64,000 nucleotides of DNA, from the NCBI GenBank assembly GCA_963767835.1, contig CAVYFY010000009.1, positions 248,001-312,000 of the forward strand. The letters are read 5' to 3'. Shown here in pieces: positions 17,134 through 26,035 of this stretch (positions are counted from its first letter, which is position 1; every line of letters begins with the position of its first letter). Source of the DNA: SIAQ01 sp963767835 (GTDB lineage Bacteria > Planctomycetota > Planctomycetia > Gemmatales > Gemmataceae). A program made the translations under genes and the position numbers. The notes below the pieces were generated by a model that was not told where the DNA came from, made no database searches, and saw only the letters and a program-made list of their open reading frames with translations.

Positions 17134-17141
17134 AAATCGTC
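17134..17141. repeat. Left 8-bp target-site duplication of IS66 element
   Basis: AAATCGTC here is identical to 18643-18650 at the other end of the element. Eight bases is the duplication length typical of the IS66 family. Confidence 0.9.
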
Positions 17142-18642
17142 GTAATCGTTCACCACTTTTTCCGCAAACTGGCGCAGCTGCGCATGAATGAAATTCCTAG
17201 CATGGCGGTATGGACACTCCTTCTTGCCAAGGATGCCGCGAGCGTGACGCTCGTAATGCCGCACTCGAAGCACGGCTTGCCGACGTGGAAGCTAAGATGC
17301 ACGAGCAGGCGGCGCTCATTGTCGATCTGGCAAAAAAGCTCCAAGACCGCGATCTGCCCAAGTCCGGCACACCGAAGCCGCCGGATCCCTCCACGCCGCC
17401 CGCCAAGAAACCCAGTCAACGCAAGCAGGGTGGACAACCAGGCCATCCGCCGCATCTGAAACAGATGCTGCCGGCCGAACGCGTTTCCAAGACCATTGCC
17501 ATCGTTCCCGAACAGTGCGAACATTGTCAGAAGGCGCTGCCTGCCGAGCCCGGCCCCGACGACCCGAAGCCCACGCGATTTCAGGTGGCGGAACTGCCCG
17601 AGATCAAAGCGACCATCATCGAATATCAGGGGCACGCCCGCACCTGTCCGTGTTGCGCTAAAGTCACCCAGGCGACGATTCCCGCGGCCATTCGCGCCCA
17701 CAGCATCGGTCCTGGCCTGGCTGCTTTCATGTCGTATCTGGTCGGCAACTGTGGCCTGAGTAAGCGTCGTGTTGAGGAGCTCATCGAAGCGGTGTTCGAA
17801 GTTCCCGTGGCGCTCGGCACCATTGCCAAGCTCGAACAGGAAATGAGTGCCGCGTTGGAGCCTGCCCACCAAGAAGCGTTGGCGGCGGTGCAGAAAGCGC
17901 CGGTCAAGCATGCCGACGAGACGGGTTGGAAAAAGGCTGGGCACAAACGCTGGTTGTGGGTGGTGGCGACGACGAATGTTGTGTTCTTCCTCATCCACCG
18001 TCTGCGCAACGCGGCGGTGGTGATGCTTTTGTTGGGCGAAACGCTGCAGGGGATATTGTGCAGCGACCGTTGGAAAGCCTATGACTGGGCGCCGTTGATG
18101 CAGCGTCAGTTGTGTTGGGCTCATTTGAAGCGGAATTTTGAAAAACTGCTGGACCGGAGCGCCAAGGCCAAAATGATTGGCCAGGAGTGCCTGGATATCA
18201 AGGACAAGGTTTTTGAAGTTTGGCATTTGTACCGCGGCGGCGGCATGGCTTGGGAAACGATGGACGAAAAGATGGCGACGCTGATGCTGCAACTTCATGA
18301 CGGTGCTCGAAAAGGGCGAGCGCAGTCGTGACCGCAAGCTCGTGCGCTTTGCGCGCGGGTGCTGAAAGTGTACCCGGCGTTGTGGACCTTTGTGGTGGTG
18401 GAGGGCGTGGAGCCGACGAACAACCATGCGGAGCGGGTGCAACGTTTGGCGGTATTGTGGCGGAAGAACTGTTTTGGTTGTCATAGCGACACCGGCTGTC
18501 GATTCGTGGAGCGGTTACTGACGGTGGTGCAGACGTTACGTTTACAGAAACGCTCGGTGTTACAGTACCTGAAGGCGGCACTGACCGCACATCGTACCAG
18601 AAAGGCGACCCCGAAGCTGCTCCAGGCCGGATGAACGATTAC
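17142..18642 (+). mobile_element. IS66 family insertion sequence, 1501 bp
   Basis: The ends are 11-bp perfect terminal inverted repeats, GTAATCGTTCA at 17142-17152 and its complement at 18632-18642; IS66 ends typically start with GTAA. Both ends are bordered by the same 8-bp sequence AAATCGTC. The only gene inside is the large transposase; no tnpA or tnpB accessory genes are present. The element lies in a minus-strand PIN toxin gene, leaving its first codons at 18643-18680. The intact ends and exact duplication suggest recent insertion. Confidence 0.92.
17210..18634 (+). CDS. IS66 family transposase (TnpC-like), compensating frameshift
   Basis: A DDE transposase of about 475 residues. The N-terminus has a coiled-coil stretch (ALEARLADVEAKMHEQAALI) and a Lys/Pro-rich linker, then a zinc-binding segment with CEHC near 103 and CPCC near 145. 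The catalytic acidic residues are D in HADETGW (near 233), D in CSDRWKAYD (near 284) and E in NNHAERVQR (18419-18445). Between LQLHDG (18305) and VLKVYPALW (18359) the frame shifts by one and back by one, with a TGA at 18329 in the main frame; the expected LEKGERSRDRKLVRFAR lies in the other frame. Either assembly errors or an inactivated copy. Confidence 0.88.
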
Positions 18643-18650
18643 AAATCGTC
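18643..18650. repeat. Right 8-bp target-site duplication of IS66 element
   Basis: AAATCGTC, identical to 17134-17141. Confidence 0.9.
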
Positions 18651-18680
18651 AATGACAACGCTGGTGTCCATCAAGATCAC
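18643..18680 (-). pseudogene. PIN-domain toxin gene, 5' remnant cut by IS66
   Basis: Reading the minus strand from GTG 18680 gives VILMDTSVVIDD, the conserved first strand of PIN/VapC toxins with the first catalytic Asp. The GTG overlaps the stop of the antitoxin gene (GTGA), the usual arrangement of vapBC pairs. The sequence then enters the IS66 element at the target duplication. On the far side only about 11 codons precede the end of the convergent HD-hydrolase gene, so the rest of the toxin was lost or already missing. Confidence 0.7.
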
Positions 18681-19120
18681 AGCACGTGGTCTCCCGCGTG
18701 TTGCTGATCACACTCACGCTGCTTGCGGTAGGCCTCGAAATCGTAACCTTCGAGGTCCGCAACTGCCGCGCGGGCAGCTATCCATTTCTGTGTTTGGTCG
18801 AAGCTGCGGGCAAGGGCATGATCCAGCACTTCCCGGTACGGTTTGAAACGCGGGTCACTACGCCACTCTCGGAAAATCGCCTTTTGCGCCTCGAACGGTT
18901 CGACCGTCTCAGGAAGGCGACCGAGTTGGGCGTAGAACTCGTCGCCTACACTCGGCGCGGGCGGCGCAACGGATGCGCCGATTTCGTTATTAATTCGCGC
19001 CTCGGCAAGCTTCTCATTGACCGCTTGCAGGACGAAGGCCTCAACATCCTGGCCGTTCTTGGCGGCTTGCTGACGGACGGTTTTTTCGAGTTCGGGGGGA
19101 AGGTCGATGGTTAGCGTCAT
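18677..19120 (-). CDS. Antitoxin-like protein with ribbon-helix-helix type N-terminus
   Basis: A 147-residue protein. The N-terminus MTLTIDLPPELEKTVRQQA and the following AFVLQAVNEKLAEAR match the start of VapB-like antitoxins and are nearly identical to the antitoxin at 20504. The C-terminal half is longer than in that copy and ends EGYDFEAYRKQRECDQQHA, a tail seen in antitoxins of PIN toxins, where it should cover the toxin active site. Its partner toxin is the remnant at 18643-18680. The start codon overlaps the stop of the upstream gene (ATGA). Confidence 0.72.
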   Translation of the reverse strand: MTLTIDLPPELEKTVRQQAAKNGQDVEAFVLQAVNEKLAEARINNEIGASVAPPAPSVGDEFYAQLGRLPETVEPFEAQKAIFREWRSDPRFKPYREVLDHALARSFDQTQKWIAARAAVADLEGYDFEAYRKQRECDQQHAGDHVL

Positions 19121-19620
19121 TGTGTCCTCGTTTGCTCAGCCGCGATTGCATGGCTTCTTCTCATGAAGCACACAACGCTGCCATAAATTGAGCCTTCGAA
19201 GCAGTGCGGCGACTTGTGGCTGACATCGTATTCGTCGCCGAGTTTGCTCAGCCAGTTGCCGGTCGCGTCCTGAAGGGCGGCGTGTTGCCAGCTGTCTTCC
19301 TTGACGGCGTAAAGCGCCACTTTTTGATAACCGGCTTGCAGGTCGCCGTGATCGCATTCCACGTAGCCGATTTCCGCGAACACCCGCTTTAGTGCGCTGA
19401 TGTCGTTATTGCCGTCATCGCGCAGCGCTCCGGGCGGCCAATAGTAGCCAGGCTGGAGCAGCATGTTGGGGTCGCATTTTCGTGCGGTATCGCCTGCCGC
19501 AAAGGCGATGCAATTGTAAGTCTCGTCCCTTGGGCTGGCGACTTCGTATTCGGTCATGTTCGGGAAGATTTGCTCGTCGTCCTTGGGTAGTCTTTCAGGT
19601 AGCCCGCTTGCGTTCCCCAT
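19117..19620 (-). CDS. DUF7689-like hypothetical protein
   Basis: About 167 residues with the pattern LPKDDEQIFPN, ETYNCIAFAAGDTARKCDP, GYYWPPGALRDDGN, FAEIGYVECDHGDLQAGYQKVALYAV, HAALQDATGNWLSKLGDEYDVSH and a Gly-Ser-x-Tyr-Gly C-terminus. An almost invariant YNCIAFA, GY-x-K-x-ALYA and W-x-SKLG are the marks of a family often found beside toxin-antitoxin genes and in polymorphic-toxin settings; its function is unknown. The conserved Cys and His could form a papain-like site, but this is conjecture. The start is uncertain (ATG 19620, TTG 19629 or ATG 19557). It overlaps the upstream gene and the downstream antitoxin. Confidence 0.65.
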   Translation of the reverse strand: MGNASGLPERLPKDDEQIFPNMTEYEVASPRDETYNCIAFAAGDTARKCDPNMLLQPGYYWPPGALRDDGNNDISALKRVFAEIGYVECDHGDLQAGYQKVALYAVKEDSWQHAALQDATGNWLSKLGDEYDVSHKSPHCFEGSIYGSVVCFMRRSHAIAAEQTRTQ

Positions 19621-20008
19621 TGCAGCCAAGCCTCCGTCATCGCGACCATGTTGCCGGCCATTTCGGGCTTAATTGGATTGACATCCGTGATGGCGGTCAA
19701 GGCCCAGTACCAATCGCTGGGGCCGTTGTCGGCCAGGTCGTTGAGGATGAACGGAATCGCGTCTTTGCCCATGCCGATGATTTTTTGATAGTCGGCGTTG
19801 AGGATTTTCGTGGTGACGTTGGACAAAAACTTTGTCTTCGTTTTCCATCTGGCCGCGAGCTTTTCGAAACGCTCCTTCGCGCCGGCGGGTTGCTCCGATC
19901 CGTTCCGGTTCTCCTCATCGACCTTGATCGCGACCGTTTTTCCGATGAGCGGCTTGAGCTCCGGCAGGTGCAGGGTCTCGAATCGAGCTTGCGGTGAATG
20001 TGGATCAT
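19554..20008 (-). CDS. Hypothetical small operon protein, frameshifted near its start
   Basis: The N-terminus in one frame reads MIHIHRKLDS and continues in another as ETLHLPELKPLIGKTVAIKV, a common start for small regulator-like proteins. After a Glu-rich linker the C-terminal half reads ILNADYQKIIGMGKDAIPFI, DWYWALTAITDVNP and AWLQWGTQAGYL, a helical unit frequently located just ahead of YNCIAFA-type proteins. One base is missing near 19983 if both halves are one gene. The start could also be ATG 20020. It follows the PIN toxin at 20025 by 16 bases and overlaps the next gene, so it belongs to the same operon. Confidence 0.55.
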
Positions 20009-20024
20009 GACGCGGACCATCCTT

Positions 20025-20507
20025 TCAATCGGCCTCGGCCGGCGGCGCAGCCTTCTCCAGGTCACCAATTGCCCTGAGGAACGCGACCGGATCCAGGATT
20101 GTCAGCGCCGGGTAGCGTTCACGAAATTGATCGTCGTTCATCAGGTCGAGTAGGTCCTTGTCACGGCTAACCAGGTAGGGCGCAGCGGTTGCAATAGCGA
20201 GATTGAGGTAAGGCGCGTCTTTGGGATCCCGTTCGAATTTATACGGTGCCGGCACATCGTCCAGGACGCTCGCCTTGCTCTCGATGTTTGTGACGAATTC
20301 GTCAACCAATTTCGGCGTGAGGCGGGGAAATTTCTTCCGCAGTTTTGGCCGATTCAACACGTCGCGAATCTCGGCGACAATCTCTTGGCTAACGGCAAGT
20401 GCCACTTTCCCGTCGTTGACCAGCCCAATGCAGGCGGCTGCTGGGCCATTAGGCCTGGCAGCGCCTTGCAGAAAGACCATGCAATCGAATACCGCCAGCA
20501 CCGTCAT
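20025..20507 (-). CDS. PIN-domain toxin, COG1569-type
   Basis: A 160-residue PIN protein. The first strand AVFDCMVFLQGAARPNG carries the first Asp in the variant DCxVFLQ typical of the COG1569 putative toxin family. LALSQEIVAEI-like (AVSQEIVAEIRDVL) and RKKFPRLT follow, and the other acidic residues lie in KFERDPKDAPYLNLAIA and LVSRDKDLL. It is expected to be an RNase silenced by the antitoxin encoded immediately upstream, with which it shares an ATGA overlap. Two further genes follow in the same operon. Confidence 0.82.
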   Translation of the reverse strand: MTVLAVFDCMVFLQGAARPNGPAAACIGLVNDGKVALAVSQEIVAEIRDVLNRPKLRKKFPRLTPKLVDEFVTNIESKASVLDDVPAPYKFERDPKDAPYLNLAIATAAPYLVSRDKDLLDLMNDDQFRERYPALTILDPVAFLRAIGDLEKAAPPAEAD

Positions 20508-20761
20508 GGTTTCTTGGCCTGCTTTTCTTGCCAGACTTCTTGACGCGCCTCTTCGAAAAGCTGATCCAGTTCTTCGTCACTTATTCCGCTGGCAGCGACG
20601 TCCTGAGCAAACGGCTTGCAAATTTGCTCCAACGTCCGCGCTTTGGCGATTTTTTCGCTAACGGCTTCCAAGACGAACGCGTTCACATCCTGCCCGGCCT
20701 TTGTGGCCTGCTGGCGGACGGTTTTTTCCAGGTCGGGGGGGAGGTCGATGGTTAGCGTCAT
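20504..20761 (-). CDS. Antitoxin with ribbon-helix-helix type N-terminus
   Basis: An 85-residue protein, MTLTIDLPPDLEKTVRQQA at the N-terminus, followed by AFVLEAVSEKIAKAR and an acidic C-terminal tail (ISDEELDQLFEEARQEVWQ) that should bind the toxin. It is the first gene of the minus-strand operon 20761-18677. Its first 40 residues are close to those of the antitoxin at 18677-19120, so the operon contains two related antitoxins, one for the intact PIN toxin and one for the IS66-cut one. An autoregulated promoter upstream is likely; I cannot define the operator. Confidence 0.78.
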   Translation of the reverse strand: MTLTIDLPPDLEKTVRQQATKAGQDVNAFVLEAVSEKIAKARTLEQICKPFAQDVAASGISDEELDQLFEEARQEVWQEKQAKKP

Positions 20762-20897
20762 TGGATCCTCGCGTTACGGGTCGCACATTTATTCTATCAT
20801 GGGTCGCGGTTCCCAAGGGGGCGGATCCCAAGCCCGAAATCTTATCACTAACGAAGCGATGCCTGGAATGCCAAGACCGGCCTCACCACCGAAAGTG

Positions 20898-21080
20898 TTA
20901 GCGGAGGCGCATCACGGAATGCAGTTGGCTGAGAACGTAAACGAGTGCCAACACGCCGACGAAGAATTCGCAAGCCATCATTCCCAGGAGTGCGCACGTA
21001 CAAACAATGATGGTCTTTTTCAGGTCTGTTTCTTTCTTCTCTTGCGGCACGCTGCTTGGGGGAGGAATCGGGGTACTCAT
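20898..21080 (-). CDS. Small single-pass membrane protein
   Basis: Sixty residues: a Pro-rich start (MSTPIPPPSSVPQ), a KKETDLKK stretch, then one hydrophobic helix TIIVCTCALLGMMACEFFVG continuing to VLALVYVLSQL, and a short basic end. GGAGAA lies upstream of the start. No family is recognised. It may have been the next gene after the zinc-ribbon protein now separated from it by the element at 21.1-22.9 kb. Confidence 0.5.
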   Translation of the reverse strand: MSTPIPPPSSVPQEKKETDLKKTIIVCTCALLGMMACEFFVGVLALVYVLSQLHSVMRLR

Positions 21081-21129
21081 TTCGTAGGTTCTCCGGGCAA
21101 AAAAGACGCCTCGTAATGCGGCACAATTG

Positions 21130-22871
21130 ACATCTAACCAGCCTCACTTAGCGCGGCAGAGCCGCAACCGAATTTAATGCTTGAAAAACGGTGTTCCTTC
21201 TGCGGAGATGGAGTTGCGCAACTTCACCACCAGCAAAAGGAACACCATGAACTCTTTTATATCCCTATTCGCCAGCATGATCGCGGGATCCTTGCACGGC
21301 TATGATCGGGTCGTCTTTCGCGGGCACTTGCGGCAACTCTCCTATGCCGGCGGCATGCGATCCTATCTGTGGGCCAATCAGGTCTTGCTCAAGGACTTCC
21401 AAACGCACGTCCAGGGCAAGACGGCTGACTTGCTTCAGGCGTCCTTGGCCGAGGCGGAACGCAAGAAGCGGCCGATCCTCTATTTGCCTTCCAGCGGCAC
21501 CGACAAGGAAGCATTGGCACGCAAGATTATGACCGAGGATCGCGTGCGTGCCGGCTTGATCGGCGTGTTCAAGTGCGTCGAGCCTGGCTTCACCTATGAA
21601 GTGCATGGCAACCGCGCCACCAAAAAGTTGGAAATCACCGGCAAGCAGGGCCGTTGTCTGCATGTGTACCACTATTATTTGCACCCGCTGTTTGGCTTCA
21701 TGTACGCACGCCTGCAGACCTGGTTCCCGTTCGCGGTGCAGATTGGCATCAACGGTCGCGAGTGGTTGGCTCGGCAAATGAGCCAGGCGGGCTTGAAGTA
21801 CCAGCGCCGCCGCAACAAGTTTTCCTGGCTCGAGGATTTTACCAAGGCCCAGGACTTTCTTGACCGCCAAGTGCAGACCGATTGGCCCGCGGCTCTGAAC
21901 GCGATCTTGCAGCAGATTCATCCGGCGCATCCGCAGATTTTGGGACGCATGCCGTTGGCGTATTACTGGTCGGTGTTTCAAAGTGAATGGGCCAGCGACT
22001 ACCTGTTTCGCCGCCGCGCCGATTTGGAGCGTCTCTATCCGCAATGGCTTCGATACGCGCTCTTGACGTACAAGAGTGCCGAGGTCATGCGTTTTCTGGG
22101 ACGGACCGTGCCGTTGAGCAGCCAGATGAATCGGAACCTGACGAAGACCGAAGTGACCACGAATTTGAAAAAGCGTGAGGAAGGGGTGTGCATCAAGCAT
22201 TGGGTCGATGGAAACTCGATCAAGATGTACGACGCCTTGTTTGCCGACAGCGCCAATCTGCGTATCGAAACCACGATCAACGACCCGGTTGACTTCAAGG
22301 TGTATCGCACGAAGGAGAATGATCCTGCTGGCCCCAAGGATTGGCGACCGATGCGGATGGGCGTCGTGGACTACCGCAGCGTGCCCAACTGAGTCAGGCG
22401 GCCAACGATCGTTACGCGGCGGCGTTGACCGTGGTGCAAGACAAAACCGCGTTGAAGGAATGGGCCGAGCCGTGGTGTCGCCGCGTGCAGGCGTTGGGCA
22501 AGGCCAAGCGAACCGAGCGTGGCTTGAATCCGTTGGCGGCGAGCGATGCCGCGTTGTTGGCGGCGGTGGCCGATGCGAAGTTCACGGTGAAGGGCCTGCG
22601 TAACCGCGACCTGGTGGCGATGCTGTACGAAAAACCAGCCGCTGACGCCAAGGAGCGTCGTCGGCGTTCGGCATGGGTGACAAGGCAAATTCGTGTCTTG
22701 CGTGCCCATGGCATCTTGTCCAAGCAAGAGAAATCGCATCGTTACCACCTCAGTCCCGACGCCCGACTGCCGATTCTGGCACTACTGACGGCGCACGACG
22801 CCAACGCTGACGAACTAACAAAAAAAGCAGCATGAAATCTTCGCAACTGCAAAGAATCCACGGGATAGTTA
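21130..22871 (+). mobile_element. Putative insertion element carrying a transposase-like gene
   Basis: CACAATTG occurs at 21122-21129 and again at 22872-22879, which would be an 8-bp target duplication around the gene 21247-22835. The minus-strand zinc-ribbon gene runs into the right border, and its 3' end appears to resume left of the left border. Terminal inverted repeats are weak at best, so the limits are tentative. GGTGTTCCTT at about 21190 and AAGGAACACC just before the start form a hairpin around the ribosome-binding site. Confidence 0.45.
21247..22835 (+). CDS. Multi-copy transposase-like protein with winged-helix C-terminus, frameshifted
   Basis: About 528 residues over two frames. 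The first part reads MNSFISLFASMIAGSLHGYD, RVVFRGHLRQL, LYLPSSGTDKEALARKI, LHVYHYYLHPLFGFMYARLQ, WFPFAVQIGINGREWLARQM, YWSVFQSEWASDYLFR and VDGNSIKMYD, then VYRTKENDPAGPKDW. This protein type recurs in many copies in planctomycete and other genomes and behaves like a mobile-element gene; I do not know a named family. The C-terminus (RNRDLVAMLYEKPA, VTRQIRVLRAHGIL, HRYHL) is a winged helix. The frame breaks at about 22372, where one C seems to be missing before LPQRAQLSQAANDRY. AAAGGAA precedes the start. Confidence 0.6.
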
Positions 22872-23889
22872 CACAATTGCATCCGACCTGTTCTGAAAAA
22901 CCGGTAAATCATGATACCGAGCTCTCCCAGGAAGAACGGGATTGAACAAAACGTGACGAGGCACGACAGCCAGAGCCAAAAGGAATAATTCACCTCAAGG
23001 AGTCCAGCGCCCAACACGCCGAGATTATCGCCGAAGTCTGGCCCGCCTTGGAGTTGTTGGCGCTGCCGAATCTCTTGGCGTTGCTTGGCCATATTGTCGT
23101 CAAGTGTTCGCTCCAAAGGAAAGCCCACTGCCATTTGCAAGACGAGTGCGAGAAATGCCAGTCCGGCAAAGCCGAGCGAACCCAAATGCGTTGCCGCCGT
23201 CGCATTTGGGATTCTGAGGAACACAAGGGCGATGCAGGCAAGCCCCAAAAAGCCGCCCGCAAGAATGCAAAATCCATAGGCGATTGAAAGCGCCGACCAG
23301 GGCGGTTTTTCGGCGTTTTTTGCCGGCGGTGGATTCACGAAACGATTATCCTCGGCGGCCGCCTTGCCGATTCGTTCAAGTTTTTGGTCGAGCGATCCAC
23401 CTCCGTAGCAGGACTGGAAGCCCGACTGAGACAGCAAATGACGACGTCGCATGAAACATTGATCCACGGAAGGAAAAAAAGCGGAAATGCCAGCCACGAG
23501 ATCGGACACGTTGGCAGTCTGCGCCAATCTTTGGCGAGAATTGTCAGCAGGAGTTGCGGAACGGTAACAACAACGGCGTCGGCATTTTGTTGCGTTTTTC
23601 CAGCGTGCGTGCCATAATCGGCCGTGGTCGCTGCTTGAGCAACTGGTGGGGCTGCCGTTACGTGCGATTCAGACGGAATTTGCAAGTCTGCTGGCAACGG
23701 CGGAGGGGAATGCGGAAAGCGCTCTTCGATTCCCAGGCTCGGAGCAAGCACCGTCTTGGCCCGCGCTGCGGACGGAATCTGTAGGCGTTGACCGCATTTC
23801 AGGCAGTTGATTTTTTCATCAGCTCGCTCGACTGGAGCCGAAATCACTGCCTTACATGTGGGACAAAGGAATCGAATCTGGGCGCTCAT
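22872..23889 (-). pseudogene. Zinc-ribbon membrane protein, frameshifted and cut at its 3' end
   Basis: Starts at 23889 after GAGGGA at good spacing. The N-terminus IRFLCPTCKAVISAPVE ... INCLKCGQRLQIP is a four-cysteine zinc ribbon (CxxC twice), a common beginning of planctomycete membrane proteins. A Pro-rich linker leads to LAFPLFFLPWINVSC, and after a one-base shift near 23445 the text continues RHLLSQSGFQSCYGGG, SLDQKLERIGKA and at least four more helices up to LGIMIYRFFRTG. The frame then enters the element at 22871. The original end may be VPHYEASFLPGEPTK, ending at about 21079 on the other side of the element and overlapping the next start, but this is inferred. Confidence 0.55.
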
Positions 23890-23959
23890 AGCTGTCCCTC
23901 GGGTCGTGACACGCGGTTGCCGTCGGGTCCCGCCTGTTTTGATCCGCAAAAATCGCACT

Positions 23960-25431
23960 TTACTGCAAAATCCCCGACACCACATTGCCCGACACCAGTT
24001 CGCGTGGCTGATTGAGATGGTTGTACGCGATGGCGTGCGGGTTGATGCCCATGCTGTGGTAGATCGTGGCCAGCAGCTCGCGCGGATGGACGGCGTTTTC
24101 CAGCGGGGCGGAGGCGGTGGCGTCGGAACGGCCGTGGACGTGGCCGCGGCGGACGCCGGCGCCGGCGATGATGCCGGTGTAGCAGTACGGCCAATGATCG
24201 CGGCCGTCGGCGTCATTGCCGTTGCCGGAGGTGCTGACGCCGCGCAACGGGCTGCGGCCGAACTCGCCGACGCAGACGACGAGCGTTTCGGACAACAGGC
24301 CGCGCTCGTCCATGTCGCCGATGAGGGTGGACAGGCCGGCGTCGAGCATCGGGGCGGCCTGGCGGCGCATGCGGTCGGGCAGGCCGGTATGAACGTCCCA
24401 GCTGTGATTGTCGCGAGTTGGCGACCTTCGGCCAATTGATCTGCACGATGCGCGTGCCCGATTCGATCAGGCGGCGGGCCAACAAGCAGCATTGGCCGAA
24501 CGTGTTCATGCCGTAGCGATCGCGCATCCGCGTCGGCTCCTGCGACAACTCGAAAGCGTTGCGCGCCCGGCCCGACAGAACCAGATTGAGCGCCTGGCTG
24601 TAATATTGCGGCAAATCGTAACGGGCGACGGCCTGCTCGATGTCGGGCATGCCGGCGGCGAGCTGGTCGCGCAATCGGCCACGCCGTTCCAGACGCGAGG
24701 CGGGGACTTCGGCCCGAAGCTGAAGATCTTCCACCGAGATGCGGTTCATCTTGCTCATGTCCATGTCGTCGCCGGTCGGGAACAGATAATACGGATCGTA
24801 GGCCCGGCCCAAAAATCCCGCGGTGCCTCCCTTGTTGACGACGTTGCTCTCCTGCAGCGGTCGCGGCATCATCACGAACGGCAACGTCGGCGCTGTCGGC
24901 GGCTTCGATTCGCACCACCTGGCAACCATAATGCGGATAATCGCGCGGCGTCGGCGGTTCGAGCTGGCCCGACGGACTCACCGCGTCCGCCTGGTAGCCC
25001 GTCATCATCTGATAAATCGCGGCCGTGTGATTGAACAGGCCGACCGGCGAATAACTCATCGTGCGGAGCATCGTCGTCTTGTCGTTGATCTGGGCGATGC
25101 GTGGCAACAGCTCGCTGACATGCGTTCCCGTGAGGCGCGTGTTGATCGGCGCGAAGATGCTGCGGACGCGGGTCGGAGCGTCGGGCTTGGGGTCCCAGAG
25201 ATCGAGATGGCTGGGGCCGCCTTGCAGGTAGATCATGATGACGCTGCGAGCGCGGTTCCAGCCGGGGCCGCTGCCTTCGGTGGCGCCGGTCGGCTCGGTG
25301 GACTTGGCTTTGAGGGCGAAGATGTCGGCGAGGGAGAGGCCGAGCATGGCGGAACCGCCGATGCGCAGAAGTTCGCGCCGGGTGACGCCATCGCAGGTGG
25401 CTTTATCTTGGGAGCCGGGGATCACGAGCAT
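23960..25431 (-). CDS. DUF1501 Tat-exported protein, two frameshifts
   Basis: About 490 residues. The N-terminus VTRRELLRIGGSAMLGLSLA is a twin-arginine signal. The body carries SVIMIYLQGGPSHLDLWDPK, FNHTAAIYQMMTGYQ, LPFVMMPRPLQESN, GTRIVQINWPKVANS, DNHSWDVHTG (in the corrected frame), LSTLIGDMDERGLLSETLVV and GEFGRSPLR, all features of DUF1501, a sulfatase-fold family abundant in planctomycetes and usually paired with DUF1549/1553 proteins. One extra base near 24910 and one near 24412 break the frame. Here the partner is not adjacent; the nearest lie near 54 and 60 kb. The start follows GGAGAA. Confidence 0.85.
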
Positions 25432-25543
25432 CGCAGGTTCTCCGTTGGTGGAATCGAGCGTTTCTGAGAGTTTACCGGAAAGAGGCGGGCAATGGAAGGA
25501 AAATCGGGCGGCGGGGAGGTTTTTCTTTGGAGCGCCTGATGCG

Positions 25544-26035
25544 TCAAATGAAGGCTTCCGCGACGGAGAAAAGGCGGGCAAGTAAGCCAAGAAACTGACG
25601 TCCGGCCGATTCCTGGAGGTCTTTCCACAAGTCGAAGTCGAATTCGGCCGGTGCGAAGCGCGGAGCGGCACGCGGCCAAGGATATTCGGGATTTGGAGAA
25701 TCGGGAGAAAGCGCGGGGGCAAGATCTTCGATTCGTTCGGCCAACGGCACGCTCTTTCGCAGCATGTTCGCCCAGCTTTCGTTTTGCCCTTCCCAGCCGA
25801 GCTGCTTCTGCGCACGCCGATTCGTCCGAAGAGCGCGCAGGAAACCGACAAATGCGCGGTGTGTATTTGCAATGGCGCCGTGTTGCCAAGCGTGGGCTTT
25901 ACCGAGCATTTCCGTGGCCATTTGCAGGTAATGGAGCGCGTGGCAAGCCGGCAGATTCGCGTCACCGCGCAAAAGTTCGAAGACCCGAAAGTCCGTGCGC
26001 GCCTGGACGAGAAATAAACGCTGGAACTCGGTCAT
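25544..26035 (-). CDS. HEPN-like small protein
   Basis: A 163-residue helical protein: MTEFQRLFLVQARTDFRVFE, then ACHALHYLQMATEMLGKAHA and HRAFVGFLRALR. The spacing of helices and the ALHYLQMATE segment resemble HEPN-domain proteins, which often act as RNases or bind nucleotides; the canonical R-x4-6-H motif is not clear. The second half contains NPEYPWPRA. The start at 26035 overlaps the stop of the upstream gene (ATGA), so the two genes form a coupled pair. A defence or toxin-antitoxin role is plausible but not shown. Confidence 0.55.
   Translation of the reverse strand: MTEFQRLFLVQARTDFRVFELLRGDANLPACHALHYLQMATEMLGKAHAWQHGAIANTHRAFVGFLRALRTNRRAQKQLGWEGQNESWANMLRKSVPLAERIEDLAPALSPDSPNPEYPWPRAAPRFAPAEFDFDLWKDLQESAGRQFLGLLARLFSVAEAFI

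Noticed and set aside
23335..25965. Single 876-residue minus-strand frame joining DUF1501 and the zinc-ribbon protein
   Set aside because: The frame is continuous only because of indels; real motifs change frame twice within DUF1501, and the zinc-ribbon gene has its own start and ribosome-binding site at 23889.
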